DNA of 44,776 bases from Paracoccaceae bacterium (GTDB lineage: Bacteria; Pseudomonadota; Alphaproteobacteria; Rhodobacterales; Rhodobacteraceae): contig JAFIEF010000025.1 of NCBI GenBank assembly GCA_020832655.1, forward strand, positions 1-44,776. Direction: 5' to 3'. The first letter of the stretch is position 1. Every line of letters starts with the position of its first letter. The notes under the pieces were generated by a model that saw nothing but the letters and a program-made list of their open reading frames with translations, was not told the DNA's origin and did no database searches. Of this stretch, positions 25,537 through 33,361 are shown one piece after another. Made by a program: the position numbers and the translations under genes.

Positions 25537-27000
25537 TTGTCCATCCGGCTTGCTGTCGTCTCGACCACCAAGGATACCGATGCTGTGTTGCGGGCCATGA
25601 CCCGGCAAAGCGGCGACAGCGTGAAGGTCGTGCTGCATTTCGGAGAGAAGACAGCCCAGTTTCGTGCCTCAAGCATGTCGCGCATGAAAGCCAGCATGGG
25701 CGCCGAAGGGCATATCATGCGCGACAGCCCCTATGATGGCGGGGCCGAGATCGCCTTTCGTTCGGATGATTACTGGCGCCAGCGCGACGAGTTCGTGGAC
25801 CACATGACGCGCAACAGCGCGATGTTCAAGCACAAGTCGCACCCGCTGGAAGCGCTGGATGAGTATCACAGCTATTTCCATGTTCTGTACGACACTATCG
25901 CGCGCCAGATGCGCGAACGGCGCGTAACCCATGTGCTGCTGTTTTCCGTGCCGCATCTGGGCTATGATACGGCGCTTTATCATCTGGCAAAGGCGATGGG
26001 CTTGCCGGTGCTCATGGTGTCGCAGAGCTTGTTTTCGAACCTGTTCTTTTCGGCAAGCGATGTGGGCGCAATGGGGCTTTTCCCGCCTGAAACCGATGCG
26101 CGCCCTTGGCCCATCGCCAGGGGAGAACAGCCGCAGCTGTTCTACATGAAAGGGGTCAAGCAAGAACGCGAGGAAGGGGGCACGCTTAGTGCTGCCGCGA
26201 TTGGCGAGTTGGTGACGTTCCTGGCGCTGAAGGCGCGATGGCGCGCGCTCAATCCGGTCTATGTCTGGCGGTTGGTGGCCCATATGCGCCGCGTTTATGG
26301 CCGCTTCCCGCGGTGGCGTGATCCGTTCGCGTCGTTTTTTCATGAAAGCGCACTGGCCTATTTTGATCAGCTTGCGCGCTTCGAGGATCAGGAAATCGAC
26401 CTGTCCACCCCCTATGTCTATGTGCCGCTCCAGATGCAGCCCGAGATGACCACCTCGTCGCTTGGCGGGCGCTTCCGCGATCAGGCCTACATGATCGAGC
26501 GTCTGGCCGACATGCTGCCCGCCGGCATCCGCATCCTGGTCAAGGAAAACCCCAAGCAAGGCGGATATATGCGCGGGCCGATGTTCTTTCACCGGCTCAA
26601 GCGCATTGCGTCGGTGCAGTTCCTGCCGTCCTGGGCCAATACGCATGCCCTGACCGCAAAAGCCGAATTCGTGGCGACGATCACCGGCACTGTGGGCTGG
26701 GAGGCGCTTTGCATGGGCAAGCCCGTGCTGGTTTTTGGCGGGGCGTGGTATCGCGCCTTTCCCGGCGCGGTCGAATGGCACGAGGATTTGCAGTTTGCTG
26801 ATATTGCCCGCGTTCAGGTCGATCACGCCAAGCTTGAACAGGTCGTGGGCGCGCTGGTTGCGCGCTGCCATCCGGGCGTGGTTGATCGCGATTATGTCGA
26901 GATCGTTCAGGGTTATTCCGCAGCCGAAAACACGTCTGTTGTCGCCACGCAGCTGCTGGGCTTGCTGCGCGGCGAAATCGCCCTGACCTTTCGCGAATGA
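25537..27000 (+). CDS. KpsS-like capsule glycosyltransferase, paralogue 1 (candidate pseudaminyl transferase)
   Basis: 487-aa cytoplasmic protein of the capsule synthesis (KpsS/KpsC) type. The C-terminal half has LVKENPKQGGYMRGPMFFHR, NTHALTAKAEFVATITGTVG then WEAL, and GKPVLVFGGAWYRAFPG. The sugar-nucleotide-binding signature Q/N-P...TGTVGWEA is shared with Kdo-type transferases. I set the start at TTG 25537 because it aligns exactly with the ATG of its paralogue at 33362-34825, gives the same 487-aa length, and has AGGTG upstream; the 53 extra in-frame codons upstream look non-coding. From recall, a KpsS-type enzyme transfers pseudaminic acid in Acinetobacter (GT118), and this gene heads the Pse operon. 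Acceptor unknown. Confidence 0.85.
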   Translation: MSIRLAVVSTTKDTDAVLRAMTRQSGDSVKVVLHFGEKTAQFRASSMSRMKASMGAEGHIMRDSPYDGGAEIAFRSDDYWRQRDEFVDHMTRNSAMFKHKSHPLEALDEYHSYFHVLYDTIARQMRERRVTHVLLFSVPHLGYDTALYHLAKAMGLPVLMVSQSLFSNLFFSASDVGAMGLFPPETDARPWPIARGEQPQLFYMKGVKQEREEGGTLSAAAIGELVTFLALKARWRALNPVYVWRLVAHMRRVYGRFPRWRDPFASFFHESALAYFDQLARFEDQEIDLSTPYVYVPLQMQPEMTTSSLGGRFRDQAYMIERLADMLPAGIRILVKENPKQGGYMRGPMFFHRLKRIASVQFLPSWANTHALTAKAEFVATITGTVGWEALCMGKPVLVFGGAWYRAFPGAVEWHEDLQFADIARVQVDHAKLEQVVGALVARCHPGVVDRDYVEIVQGYSAAENTSVVATQLLGLLRGEIALTFRE

Positions 27001-27204
27001 TTGCCTTCGCGCCAGGGGCCGGGAACTGGGCAATCTCTGCCGACCCTGCATGCCTTTGGCGGGGCAGGCCTGCAACGCCTTGACGTAGAGGGCATTTCGG
27101 CGCATAGGCGTCCTTGTCTTCAGCGGTCTGATCCGCCTCAGGGAATACTGCATCATGCTTCATTTCGCACAGTGCTGTCCCATGCCGTTGGGCGGTATCG
27201 AAAC

Positions 27205-27906
27205 ATGATCGTGGCAATCATTCCCGCGCGCGGCGGCAGCAAGCGCATTCCGCGCAAGAATATCCGCCCTTTTGCCGGGTGCCCGATGATCGCGCATAGT
27301 ATCAAGGCCGCGCAAAAGTCCGGGGTGTTCGATGCGGTAATCGTATCAACCGATGATCTGGAAATCGCCGAAGTCGCGCGCGCGCACGGGGCCGAGGTGC
27401 CCTTCATGCGCCCGCCGGAATTGTCGGATGACCATGCGACCTCTGTCGCGGTGATTGCTCACGCGGTGGACTGGCTGCACGCCGCAGGTCGGAACCCGGT
27501 CGAGGTCTGCTGTCTTTATGCCACGGCCCCCTTTGTGCGCCCGCAAGATTTGCGTGACGGGCTGGCAAGATTGCGCGATTGCGATGCCCCTTACTGCTTT
27601 CCGGTCACGACCTTCGCCTTTCCGATCCAGCGCGCGCTGGTCCGCGATGAACATGGCGGGGTAAGCATGCTGCACCCCGAGCATGAAATAACGCGCTCAC
27701 AGGATCTGGTGGAACATGTGCATGATGCCGGCCAGTTCTATTGGGGACAGGCACAGGCATGGCGGAGCGGGATGCCAATCTACACGCCCCGATCCCGTAC
27801 CATAGTAATGCCACGCTACCTTGTGCAGGATATCGACACGCAGGAAGACTGGCAGCGCGCCGAATTGATGCACCACGCCTTGTCACAGCTGCCAGCGAAG
27901 GACTGA
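27205..27906 (+). CDS. pseF: CMP-pseudaminic acid synthetase
   Basis: 233-aa cytidylyltransferase that activates pseudaminic acid with CTP, the last step before transfer. The N-terminal nucleotide-binding motif MIVAIIPARGGSKRIPRKNI is diagnostic of the NeuA/PseF family, and STDDLEIAEVARAHGAEVPF and YATAPFVRP continue the fold. PseF rather than NeuA is inferred from the complete Pse pathway around it. A 204-base gap to the transferase upstream may hold a promoter (TTGACG at 27080-27085). It ends three bases before the methylase gene. Confidence 0.94.
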   Translation: MIVAIIPARGGSKRIPRKNIRPFAGCPMIAHSIKAAQKSGVFDAVIVSTDDLEIAEVARAHGAEVPFMRPPELSDDHATSVAVIAHAVDWLHAAGRNPVEVCCLYATAPFVRPQDLRDGLARLRDCDAPYCFPVTTFAFPIQRALVRDEHGGVSMLHPEHEITRSQDLVEHVHDAGQFYWGQAQAWRSGMPIYTPRSRTIVMPRYLVQDIDTQEDWQRAELMHHALSQLPAKD

Positions 27907-27909
27907 CCG

Positions 27910-28530
27910 ATGACGCAATACAAGACCGAGCAGGAAGAATTCTGGGCTGGCCAGTTCGGAACCGACTACATCCAGCGCAATCAGGGCGCGCCGTTGCTGG
28001 CGTCCAACCTTGCTTTCTTTTCGAAGGCGCTGGCATCGGCGCAGGGGATCGGCAGTTGCGTCGAATTCGGCGCGAATATCGGCATGAACCTGCGCGCGCT
28101 GCGCCTGTTGCACCCGTCAATGGCCCTGCACGGGCTGGAAATCAATGCCACCGCTGCCGCCGAACTGGCGCAGTTTCTTGGCTCCGCGAATGTGCAGCAA
28201 GGCTCCATTCTGGAACTGGAACCGCCCGTCTGCGATCTGGCGCTGATCAAGGGGGTATTGATCCACATGAACCCAGATGTACTGCCACAGGTTTATGACA
28301 AGCTGGTGGCGGCAACCCGGCGCTGGCTGCTGGTGGCGGAATACTACAACCCCGCCCCGGTCGCGATTCCGTACCGCAACCATGCCGAGCGACTGTTCAA
28401 GCGCGATTTCGCGGGCGAGATCATGGATCGCCATCCGTCGATGAAACTGGTCGATTATGGTTTCGCCTATCGGCGCGACCCGAACTTCCCGCAAGATGAC
28501 ATAACCTGGTTCCTGATGGAAAAGCGCTGA
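27910..28530 (+). CDS. Pseudaminic acid biosynthesis-associated methylase
   Basis: 206-aa SAM-dependent methyltransferase (MTQYKTEQEEFWAGQFGTDY). It has a class I SAM-binding segment around VEFGANIGMNLRALRLLHP and matches the family linked to Pse gene clusters (N-terminal EFWAGQFGTDY-RN motif). It is followed nine bases later by the amidotransferase gene. It probably methylates the acetamidino or another nitrogen/oxygen of the Pse derivative; the site of methylation cannot be read from sequence. Confidence 0.88.
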   Translation: MTQYKTEQEEFWAGQFGTDYIQRNQGAPLLASNLAFFSKALASAQGIGSCVEFGANIGMNLRALRLLHPSMALHGLEINATAAAELAQFLGSANVQQGSILELEPPVCDLALIKGVLIHMNPDVLPQVYDKLVAATRRWLLVAEYYNPAPVAIPYRNHAERLFKRDFAGEIMDRHPSMKLVDYGFAYRRDPNFPQDDITWFLMEKR

Positions 28531-28539
28531 GGATCTGCC

Positions 28540-29691
28540 ATGCTGACCTATTGCAAACGCTGCGTTATGCCCAGCACCAAGCCCGACCTGCATCTGGACG
28601 CAGAGGGTATCTGCAACGCCTGCCGCGCCTATGAGCACCGCAAGACCGTCGACTGGGACGCGCGTTATGTCGAGTTGCAGGACATTCTGGAACGCTACCG
28701 CAAACGCGACGGCAGCAACTGGGACTGCATCGTGCCGGTGAGTGGCGGCAAGGACAGCACCTATCAGGTGGTGCGCATGCTGCAGATGGGGCTGAACCCG
28801 CTTTGCGTGACCTCGACCACCTGCGAGCTATCCGATATCGGTCGCGCGAATATAGAGAATTTGAAGCGGCTCGGGGTGGATTACATCGAAGTCTCTCCCA
28901 ACCCGCTGATCCGCGCGAAGCTGAACCGTGTGGGGCTGAAGCAGGTGGGTGACATTTCCTGGCCCGAGCATGTCGGGATTTTCACAATCCCGGTGCGCGC
29001 CGCAGTGCAGTTCAATGTGCCGCTGATCATCTGGGGCGAAAACTCGCAGAACGAATATGGCGGCCCGGCCGCTGCGGCTGGCAACAATGTTCTGAACCGC
29101 CGCTGGCTGGAAGAATTCGGCGGCCTTCTGGGCATGCGCGTGACCGATCTGGTCGGCCAGGAAGGGATCGAGCAGAAGCATCTGCTGAACTACACCTACC
29201 CTACCGACGAAGAGCTTGCCCGCGTTGGCGTGACCGGGCTTTTCCTTGGGCACTATATTCCGTGGGACGGGCTGTCGAACGCGCTGATCGCAGGGGCGAA
29301 CGGGTTCCGCAGCTATGAAGGCACTGTGGAAGGGTCGATGGTGAATTACGAAAACCTCGACAATTACCAGACCGGCATCCACGACTATTTCAAGTTCCTG
29401 AAATTCGGCTTTGGCCGCGCAACCGATATTGCCTGCCTGCATATCCGGCGCGGCCGACTGACCCGCCAGGACGGTCTGGATGCGGTGCGCAAGCTTGATG
29501 GACGGTTCCCCTGGACTTATCTGGGCAAGCCGCTGGCGGACATCCTTGCGCCGCTAGACATGTCAGTTGAAGAGTTCGTGGCCATTTGCGACCGCTTCAC
29601 CAACAAGAAGCTGTTCAAGCGCCACGCCGATGGCAGCCTGCTCAAGGATCGCGACGGCAACCTGACCAAGCTCAACTATGACAACCGTTGA
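28540..29691 (+). CDS. pseA: N-acetyl sugar amidotransferase, PseA/WbpG type
   Basis: 383-aa ATP-pyrophosphatase-fold enzyme that converts an acetamido group on a nonulosonic or hexose sugar to acetamidino, using ammonia. The N-terminal zinc-type motif CKRCVMPSTKPD...CNACRAY and the PP-loop VPVSGGKDSTYQV are clear, with WGENSQNEYGGPAAAA further on. It lies next to hisH2 and hisF2, which supply ammonia in the analogous P. aeruginosa WbpG-HisH2-HisF2 set. In Campylobacter, PseA gives Pse5Ac7Am. The product here is therefore probably an acetamidino-Pse (inference). Start at 28540 after GAGGA. Confidence 0.92.
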   Translation: MLTYCKRCVMPSTKPDLHLDAEGICNACRAYEHRKTVDWDARYVELQDILERYRKRDGSNWDCIVPVSGGKDSTYQVVRMLQMGLNPLCVTSTTCELSDIGRANIENLKRLGVDYIEVSPNPLIRAKLNRVGLKQVGDISWPEHVGIFTIPVRAAVQFNVPLIIWGENSQNEYGGPAAAAGNNVLNRRWLEEFGGLLGMRVTDLVGQEGIEQKHLLNYTYPTDEELARVGVTGLFLGHYIPWDGLSNALIAGANGFRSYEGTVEGSMVNYENLDNYQTGIHDYFKFLKFGFGRATDIACLHIRRGRLTRQDGLDAVRKLDGRFPWTYLGKPLADILAPLDMSVEEFVAICDRFTNKKLFKRHADGSLLKDRDGNLTKLNYDNR

Positions 29692-29697
29692 CCCCTG

Positions 29698-30333
29698 ATG
29701 CGCGTCGCGGTCATTGATTACGGCACCGGCAATCTGGGTTCGATGCTGCGCGCATTGGAAGAACTGGGCGCGCAGCCAAGCCTTGCAACCGCCCCCGACC
29801 AACTGGCGCGGGCTGATCGGCTGATCCTGCCTGGCGTCGGCAATTTCAGCGATTGCATGAACGCATTGACCGTAGGCGGCTGGACCGACGCGCTGCGCGA
29901 TGCCGTCGCCGAACGCGGCCTGCCGTTGCTTGGGGTCTGTGTCGGGATGCAGCTTCTGGCCAGTCACGGCACCGAAGGCGCCGCCTCAGGCGCGATGACA
30001 CAGGGGCTGGGTTTCATTCGCGGTGCGGTCAGCCATCTGCGCATGCAGGGCTGCACCGAACGTCTGCCGCATGTGGGCTGGAATGCGCTGCACCCCACCG
30101 GGGACGACCCCTTGCTGGCCGGCATCCCGGCTGGGACGCATTTCTATTTCGTGCACAGCTTCGCCTTCATGGCCGAAGACCCGGCATCGGTCATTGCCAC
30201 GGCCAGCCACGGCGTGTCCTTTGCTGCCGCTATCCGGCGCGGGCATGTCTGGGGTACGCAGTTCCACCCAGAGAAATCCTCGCGCGCGGGCTTCAGGCTG
30301 CTGCGCAATTTTCTGGGGGACTTGCCATGCTGA
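29698..30333 (+). CDS. hisH2: Glutaminase subunit HisH2 for sugar amidination
   Basis: 211-aa class I glutamine amidotransferase (VIDYGTGNLGSMLRALEELG). The nucleophile Cys is in LLGVCVGMQLLAS (usual family form GICLGM), and the His is in TQFHPEKSSRAGF. It releases ammonia from glutamine for the partner HisF2 and the amidotransferase PseA. It overlaps hisF2 by seven bases, implying a coupled complex. It is a second, pathway-specific copy by context, not the histidine-biosynthesis gene, which would sit with hisA/hisF/hisI. Confidence 0.93.
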   Translation: MRVAVIDYGTGNLGSMLRALEELGAQPSLATAPDQLARADRLILPGVGNFSDCMNALTVGGWTDALRDAVAERGLPLLGVCVGMQLLASHGTEGAASGAMTQGLGFIRGAVSHLRMQGCTERLPHVGWNALHPTGDDPLLAGIPAGTHFYFVHSFAFMAEDPASVIATASHGVSFAAAIRRGHVWGTQFHPEKSSRAGFRLLRNFLGDLPC

Positions 30334-31109
30334 GCACGCGTGTCATCCCCACACTTCTGTGGAAGCAGGTCGGGCTGGTCAAGGGCGCGGGTTTCGACAG
30401 CTGGCGGCGCGTCGGGCCGGTGCTGCCCGCGATCCGCGTCTATAACCAGCGCGAGGTCGATGAACTGATCCTGCTTGATATCACCGCGCAGGAAACCGGC
30501 GATGACCCTGATTACGATTCCATCGTCGATTATGGGCAGGATTGCTTTGTGCCGCTCACCTATGGCGGAGGGGTGCGCAACATCACGCAGGTCGGGCCGC
30601 TGCTGCGGGCGGGCGCGGACAAGGTCAGCGTCAACACTGCCGCCTATGACACACCGGAACTGATTACCCAGATCGCACAGCGCCACGGCAGCCAATGCGT
30701 CGTTGTCAGCATCGATGTGCGAACAACTGCGTCCGGCCAGTGGACATGCTTCAGCCATGCCGGCAGTCGCGACACCGGACAGGATGCCGTCGCCTGGGCA
30801 CGCGAGGCCGAAGATCGCGGCGCGGGCGAGATCCTGATCACCTCGATCGAACGGGACGGCACCTATCAGGGCTATGATCTGGCGCTGATCGCCGCCATCG
30901 CCGAGGCGGTGACGATCCCGGTCATCGCCTCGGGCGGGGCGGGAAGTTACCAGCATATGGTCGATGCGATCCTTCAGGGCGGCGCATCGGCAGTGGCTGC
31001 GGCAAGCATCTTCCATTTCACCGAACTGACACCCAGAGGCGCGAAAGACGCATTGGCGGATGCAGGCATTCCAGTGCGCCCGCCCTTTGTCGAGACTTCT
31101 TCGGGATGA
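30327..31109 (+). CDS. hisF2: HisF-like ammonia-channel subunit with a lost catalytic Asp
   Basis: 260-aa TIM-barrel protein of the HisF family (start ATG 30327, overlapping hisH2). True HisF begins V-I-P-C-L-D, where the Asp (D11) is catalytic; here it reads RVIPTLLWKQVGLVKGAGF, so that Asp is Leu. The second Asp is kept (VVVSIDVRT). Loss of D11 means it should not make imidazole glycerol phosphate but can still carry ammonia from HisH2 through the barrel. This is the state seen in HisF2/WbpZ-type proteins of acetamidino-sugar clusters. Strongest evidence that this operon amidates a sugar rather than making histidine. Confidence 0.92.
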   Translation: MLSTRVIPTLLWKQVGLVKGAGFDSWRRVGPVLPAIRVYNQREVDELILLDITAQETGDDPDYDSIVDYGQDCFVPLTYGGGVRNITQVGPLLRAGADKVSVNTAAYDTPELITQIAQRHGSQCVVVSIDVRTTASGQWTCFSHAGSRDTGQDAVAWAREAEDRGAGEILITSIERDGTYQGYDLALIAAIAEAVTIPVIASGGAGSYQHMVDAILQGGASAVAAASIFHFTELTPRGAKDALADAGIPVRPPFVETSSG

Positions 31110-31213
31110 CGCTGCTTGTAAAGGCAGCAGTTCTGGACAGGGGCCAGCCTCTGGGCTAGAGCGTGCGGAACCGACAAAACGGCGGCCAGCCCGCCCCTGA
31201 AAAAGGCGCAGAG

Positions 31214-32212
31214 ATGCTTACAGGCGCAACCATCCTTCTGACCGGCGGCACCGGATCCTTCGGTTCGGCCTTTGTCCCGATGACATTGGAGCGCTACAAG
31301 CCGCGCCGGATCATCATCTATTCGCGTGACGAGATGAAGCAATGGGAAATGGCCAAGATCTATGGCCAGCACCCCGAAGTGCGTTTCTTCATCGGCGATG
31401 TGCGCGACCGCGAGCGCCTTTATCGGGCGATGGACGGGGTCGATTATGTGGTCCATGCAGCCGCCACCAAGATCGTGCCCACCGCCGAATACAACCCCTT
31501 CGAATGCGTCAAGACCAACATCAATGGCGCCATGAACGTGATTGATGCCTGTATCGACAAAGGCGTGAAGCGCTGCGTTGCGCTGTCCACGGACAAGGCC
31601 TCAAGTCCGGTCAATCTTTATGGTGCCACCAAGCTTGCCTCGGACAAGCTGTTCGTCGCGGGCAATTCCTATTCAGGTGCTGACAAGTGTCGCTTTTCGG
31701 TTGTCCGCTATGGCAATGTGATGGGCTCTCGCGGGTCGGTGATCCCGTTCTTCCTGCAACTGCGCGAAACCGGCGTGCTGCCCATCACCGACGCCCGCAT
31801 GACCCGTTTCATGATTACGCTGGAACAGGGGGTGGAACTGGTCTGGCACGCGCTTGAAGACATGGTCGGCGGCGAGATCTATGTGCGCAAGATCCCGTCG
31901 ATGAACATCCTTGATATTGCCCGCGCCGTGGCCCCCGAAGCGCGCCACGACATCATCGGCATTCGACCGGGTGAGAAACTGCATGAGCAGATGATCGGCG
32001 CAGAGGATGCCGGACACACCTATGAATATGACGCGTATTTCAAGATCATCCCGGCGATTCACAACTGGTCAAGCGACCCGGTGCGGATCAAGAATGGGCG
32101 CAAGGTCGCGTCGGATTATTCCTATGCCTCGGACAATAACCCCGAATGGATGTGTATCGAGACCCTGCAGCACTGGATCGCGCAGAATGCGCACAAGATC
32201 GGAAAATTCTGA
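31214..32212 (+). CDS. pseB: UDP-N-acetylglucosamine 4,6-dehydratase/5-epimerase (Pse step 1)
   Basis: 332-aa short-chain dehydrogenase/reductase. The N-terminal Rossmann motif is ILLTGGTGSFGSAFVP. The active-site triad region has CVALSTDKASSPVNLYGATK, giving Y-x3-K, and SVVRYGNVMGSRGSVIPFF and MTRFMITLEQGVELV are PseB signatures. It makes UDP-2-acetamido-2,6-dideoxy-L-arabino-hexos-4-ulose. I chose the ATG at 31214, with AAAAGG upstream; a GTG at 31163 would add 17 unlikely residues. The 104-base gap before it may carry a separate promoter. Stop and pseC start are adjacent (TGAATG). Confidence 0.96.
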   Translation: MLTGATILLTGGTGSFGSAFVPMTLERYKPRRIIIYSRDEMKQWEMAKIYGQHPEVRFFIGDVRDRERLYRAMDGVDYVVHAAATKIVPTAEYNPFECVKTNINGAMNVIDACIDKGVKRCVALSTDKASSPVNLYGATKLASDKLFVAGNSYSGADKCRFSVVRYGNVMGSRGSVIPFFLQLRETGVLPITDARMTRFMITLEQGVELVWHALEDMVGGEIYVRKIPSMNILDIARAVAPEARHDIIGIRPGEKLHEQMIGAEDAGHTYEYDAYFKIIPAIHNWSSDPVRIKNGRKVASDYSYASDNNPEWMCIETLQHWIAQNAHKIGKF

Positions 32213-33358
32213 ATGATCCCCTATGGCCGACAGGACATCTCTTTGGATGATATCCGCGCGGTCGAGGCGGTACTGCGCTCGGATTTCCTGACCCAGGGAC
32301 CGGCGGTTCCCGCTTTTGAAGCGGCCATCGCGAAACGGACCGGCGCGGCCCATGCAGTCGCCGTCAATTCGGCGACATCCGCCTTGCACATTGCCTGCAT
32401 GGCACTGGATCTGGGTCCGGGCGATTTGCTGTGGACAGTGCCGAATACCTTTGTCGCATCGGCCAATGTCGGGCTTTACTGCGATGCAGATGTCGATTTT
32501 GTCGATATCGACCCTGACACATATCTGATGTGCCCCGACGCGCTGGAAATGAAGTTGCGGCACGCAGGACGGGCCGGACGCCTGCCCAAGGTGATCATCC
32601 CGGTTCATTTTGCGGGCCAGACGGCGGATATGACCCGGATCGGCGCATTGGCGCGCACCCACGGCATCCGCGTGATCGAGGATGCGTCCCATTCGATCGG
32701 CGCAAGCTACAAGGGCGCGCCTGTCGGGGCATGCAGCGCAAGTGACATCACGGTGTTTTCCTTCCACCCGGTCAAGATCATCACCACGGCCGAAGGCGGT
32801 TGCGCTACCACCAATAACGCCGAACTTGCGCGGCGCATGGTGCTGGCACGTTCGCACGGGGTCACACGCGACGGCGACCAGATGGTCGATGGCGCAGGTC
32901 AGGGTGGCTGGTATTATGAACAGATCGCGCTTGGCTACAACTACCGCATGACCGACATTCAGGCCGCGCTGGGCCTGTCGCAAATGGCAAGACTGGATGA
33001 TTTCATCGCGCGGCGTCATGTTCTGGCGCGGCGCTATGACGCCTTGCTTGCCCAGCTTGATCTGGTGCGCCCGGTACAATCGCCCGACGGGCATTCGGCC
33101 TTGCATCTGTATCCCGTCCAGCTTGCCGCGCGCGCGCGCGTCTTTGCCGCGCTGCGCAAGGCCGGGATCGGCGTGAATGTGCATTACATTCCCGTCCATA
33201 CCCACCCGTTCTGGCGCGCGCGCGGCTTTGACTGGGGCGATTTCCCGGTGGCAGAGGCTTTCTATCACAGGGCCATCAGCCTGCCACTGCATACCCGCCT
33301 GACCGAGGCCGAGCAGGATCAGGTCGTGGCCGCGCTACGCCAGGCGCTTGCAGGCTGA
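32213..33358 (+). CDS. pseC: UDP-4-keto-sugar aminotransferase (Pse step 2)
   Basis: 381-aa PLP-dependent DegT/DnrJ/EryC1 aminotransferase that adds the C4 amino group. The PLP Lys lies in VFSFHPVKIITTAEGG, and the Asp of the Schiff-base network is in VIEDASHSIGASYKG. It directly follows pseB (TGAATG), so they are translated together. It is the last gene of the plus-strand operon and stops three bases from the end of the convergent transferase gene at 33362. Confidence 0.95.
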   Translation: MIPYGRQDISLDDIRAVEAVLRSDFLTQGPAVPAFEAAIAKRTGAAHAVAVNSATSALHIACMALDLGPGDLLWTVPNTFVASANVGLYCDADVDFVDIDPDTYLMCPDALEMKLRHAGRAGRLPKVIIPVHFAGQTADMTRIGALARTHGIRVIEDASHSIGASYKGAPVGACSASDITVFSFHPVKIITTAEGGCATTNNAELARRMVLARSHGVTRDGDQMVDGAGQGGWYYEQIALGYNYRMTDIQAALGLSQMARLDDFIARRHVLARRYDALLAQLDLVRPVQSPDGHSALHLYPVQLAARARVFAALRKAGIGVNVHYIPVHTHPFWRARGFDWGDFPVAEAFYHRAISLPLHTRLTEAEQDQVVAALRQALAG

Positions 33359-33361
33359 CAT

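Noticed and set aside
29698-31109. hisH/hisF as histidine biosynthesis genes
   Set aside because: The HisF catalytic Asp is missing and the neighbours are all Pse genes with an amidotransferase, so a sugar-amidination role fits better.
31110-31213. Terminator between hisF2 and pseB
   Set aside because: Only a 5-bp GCTGC/GCAGC stem without U-tract is present; too weak to call.
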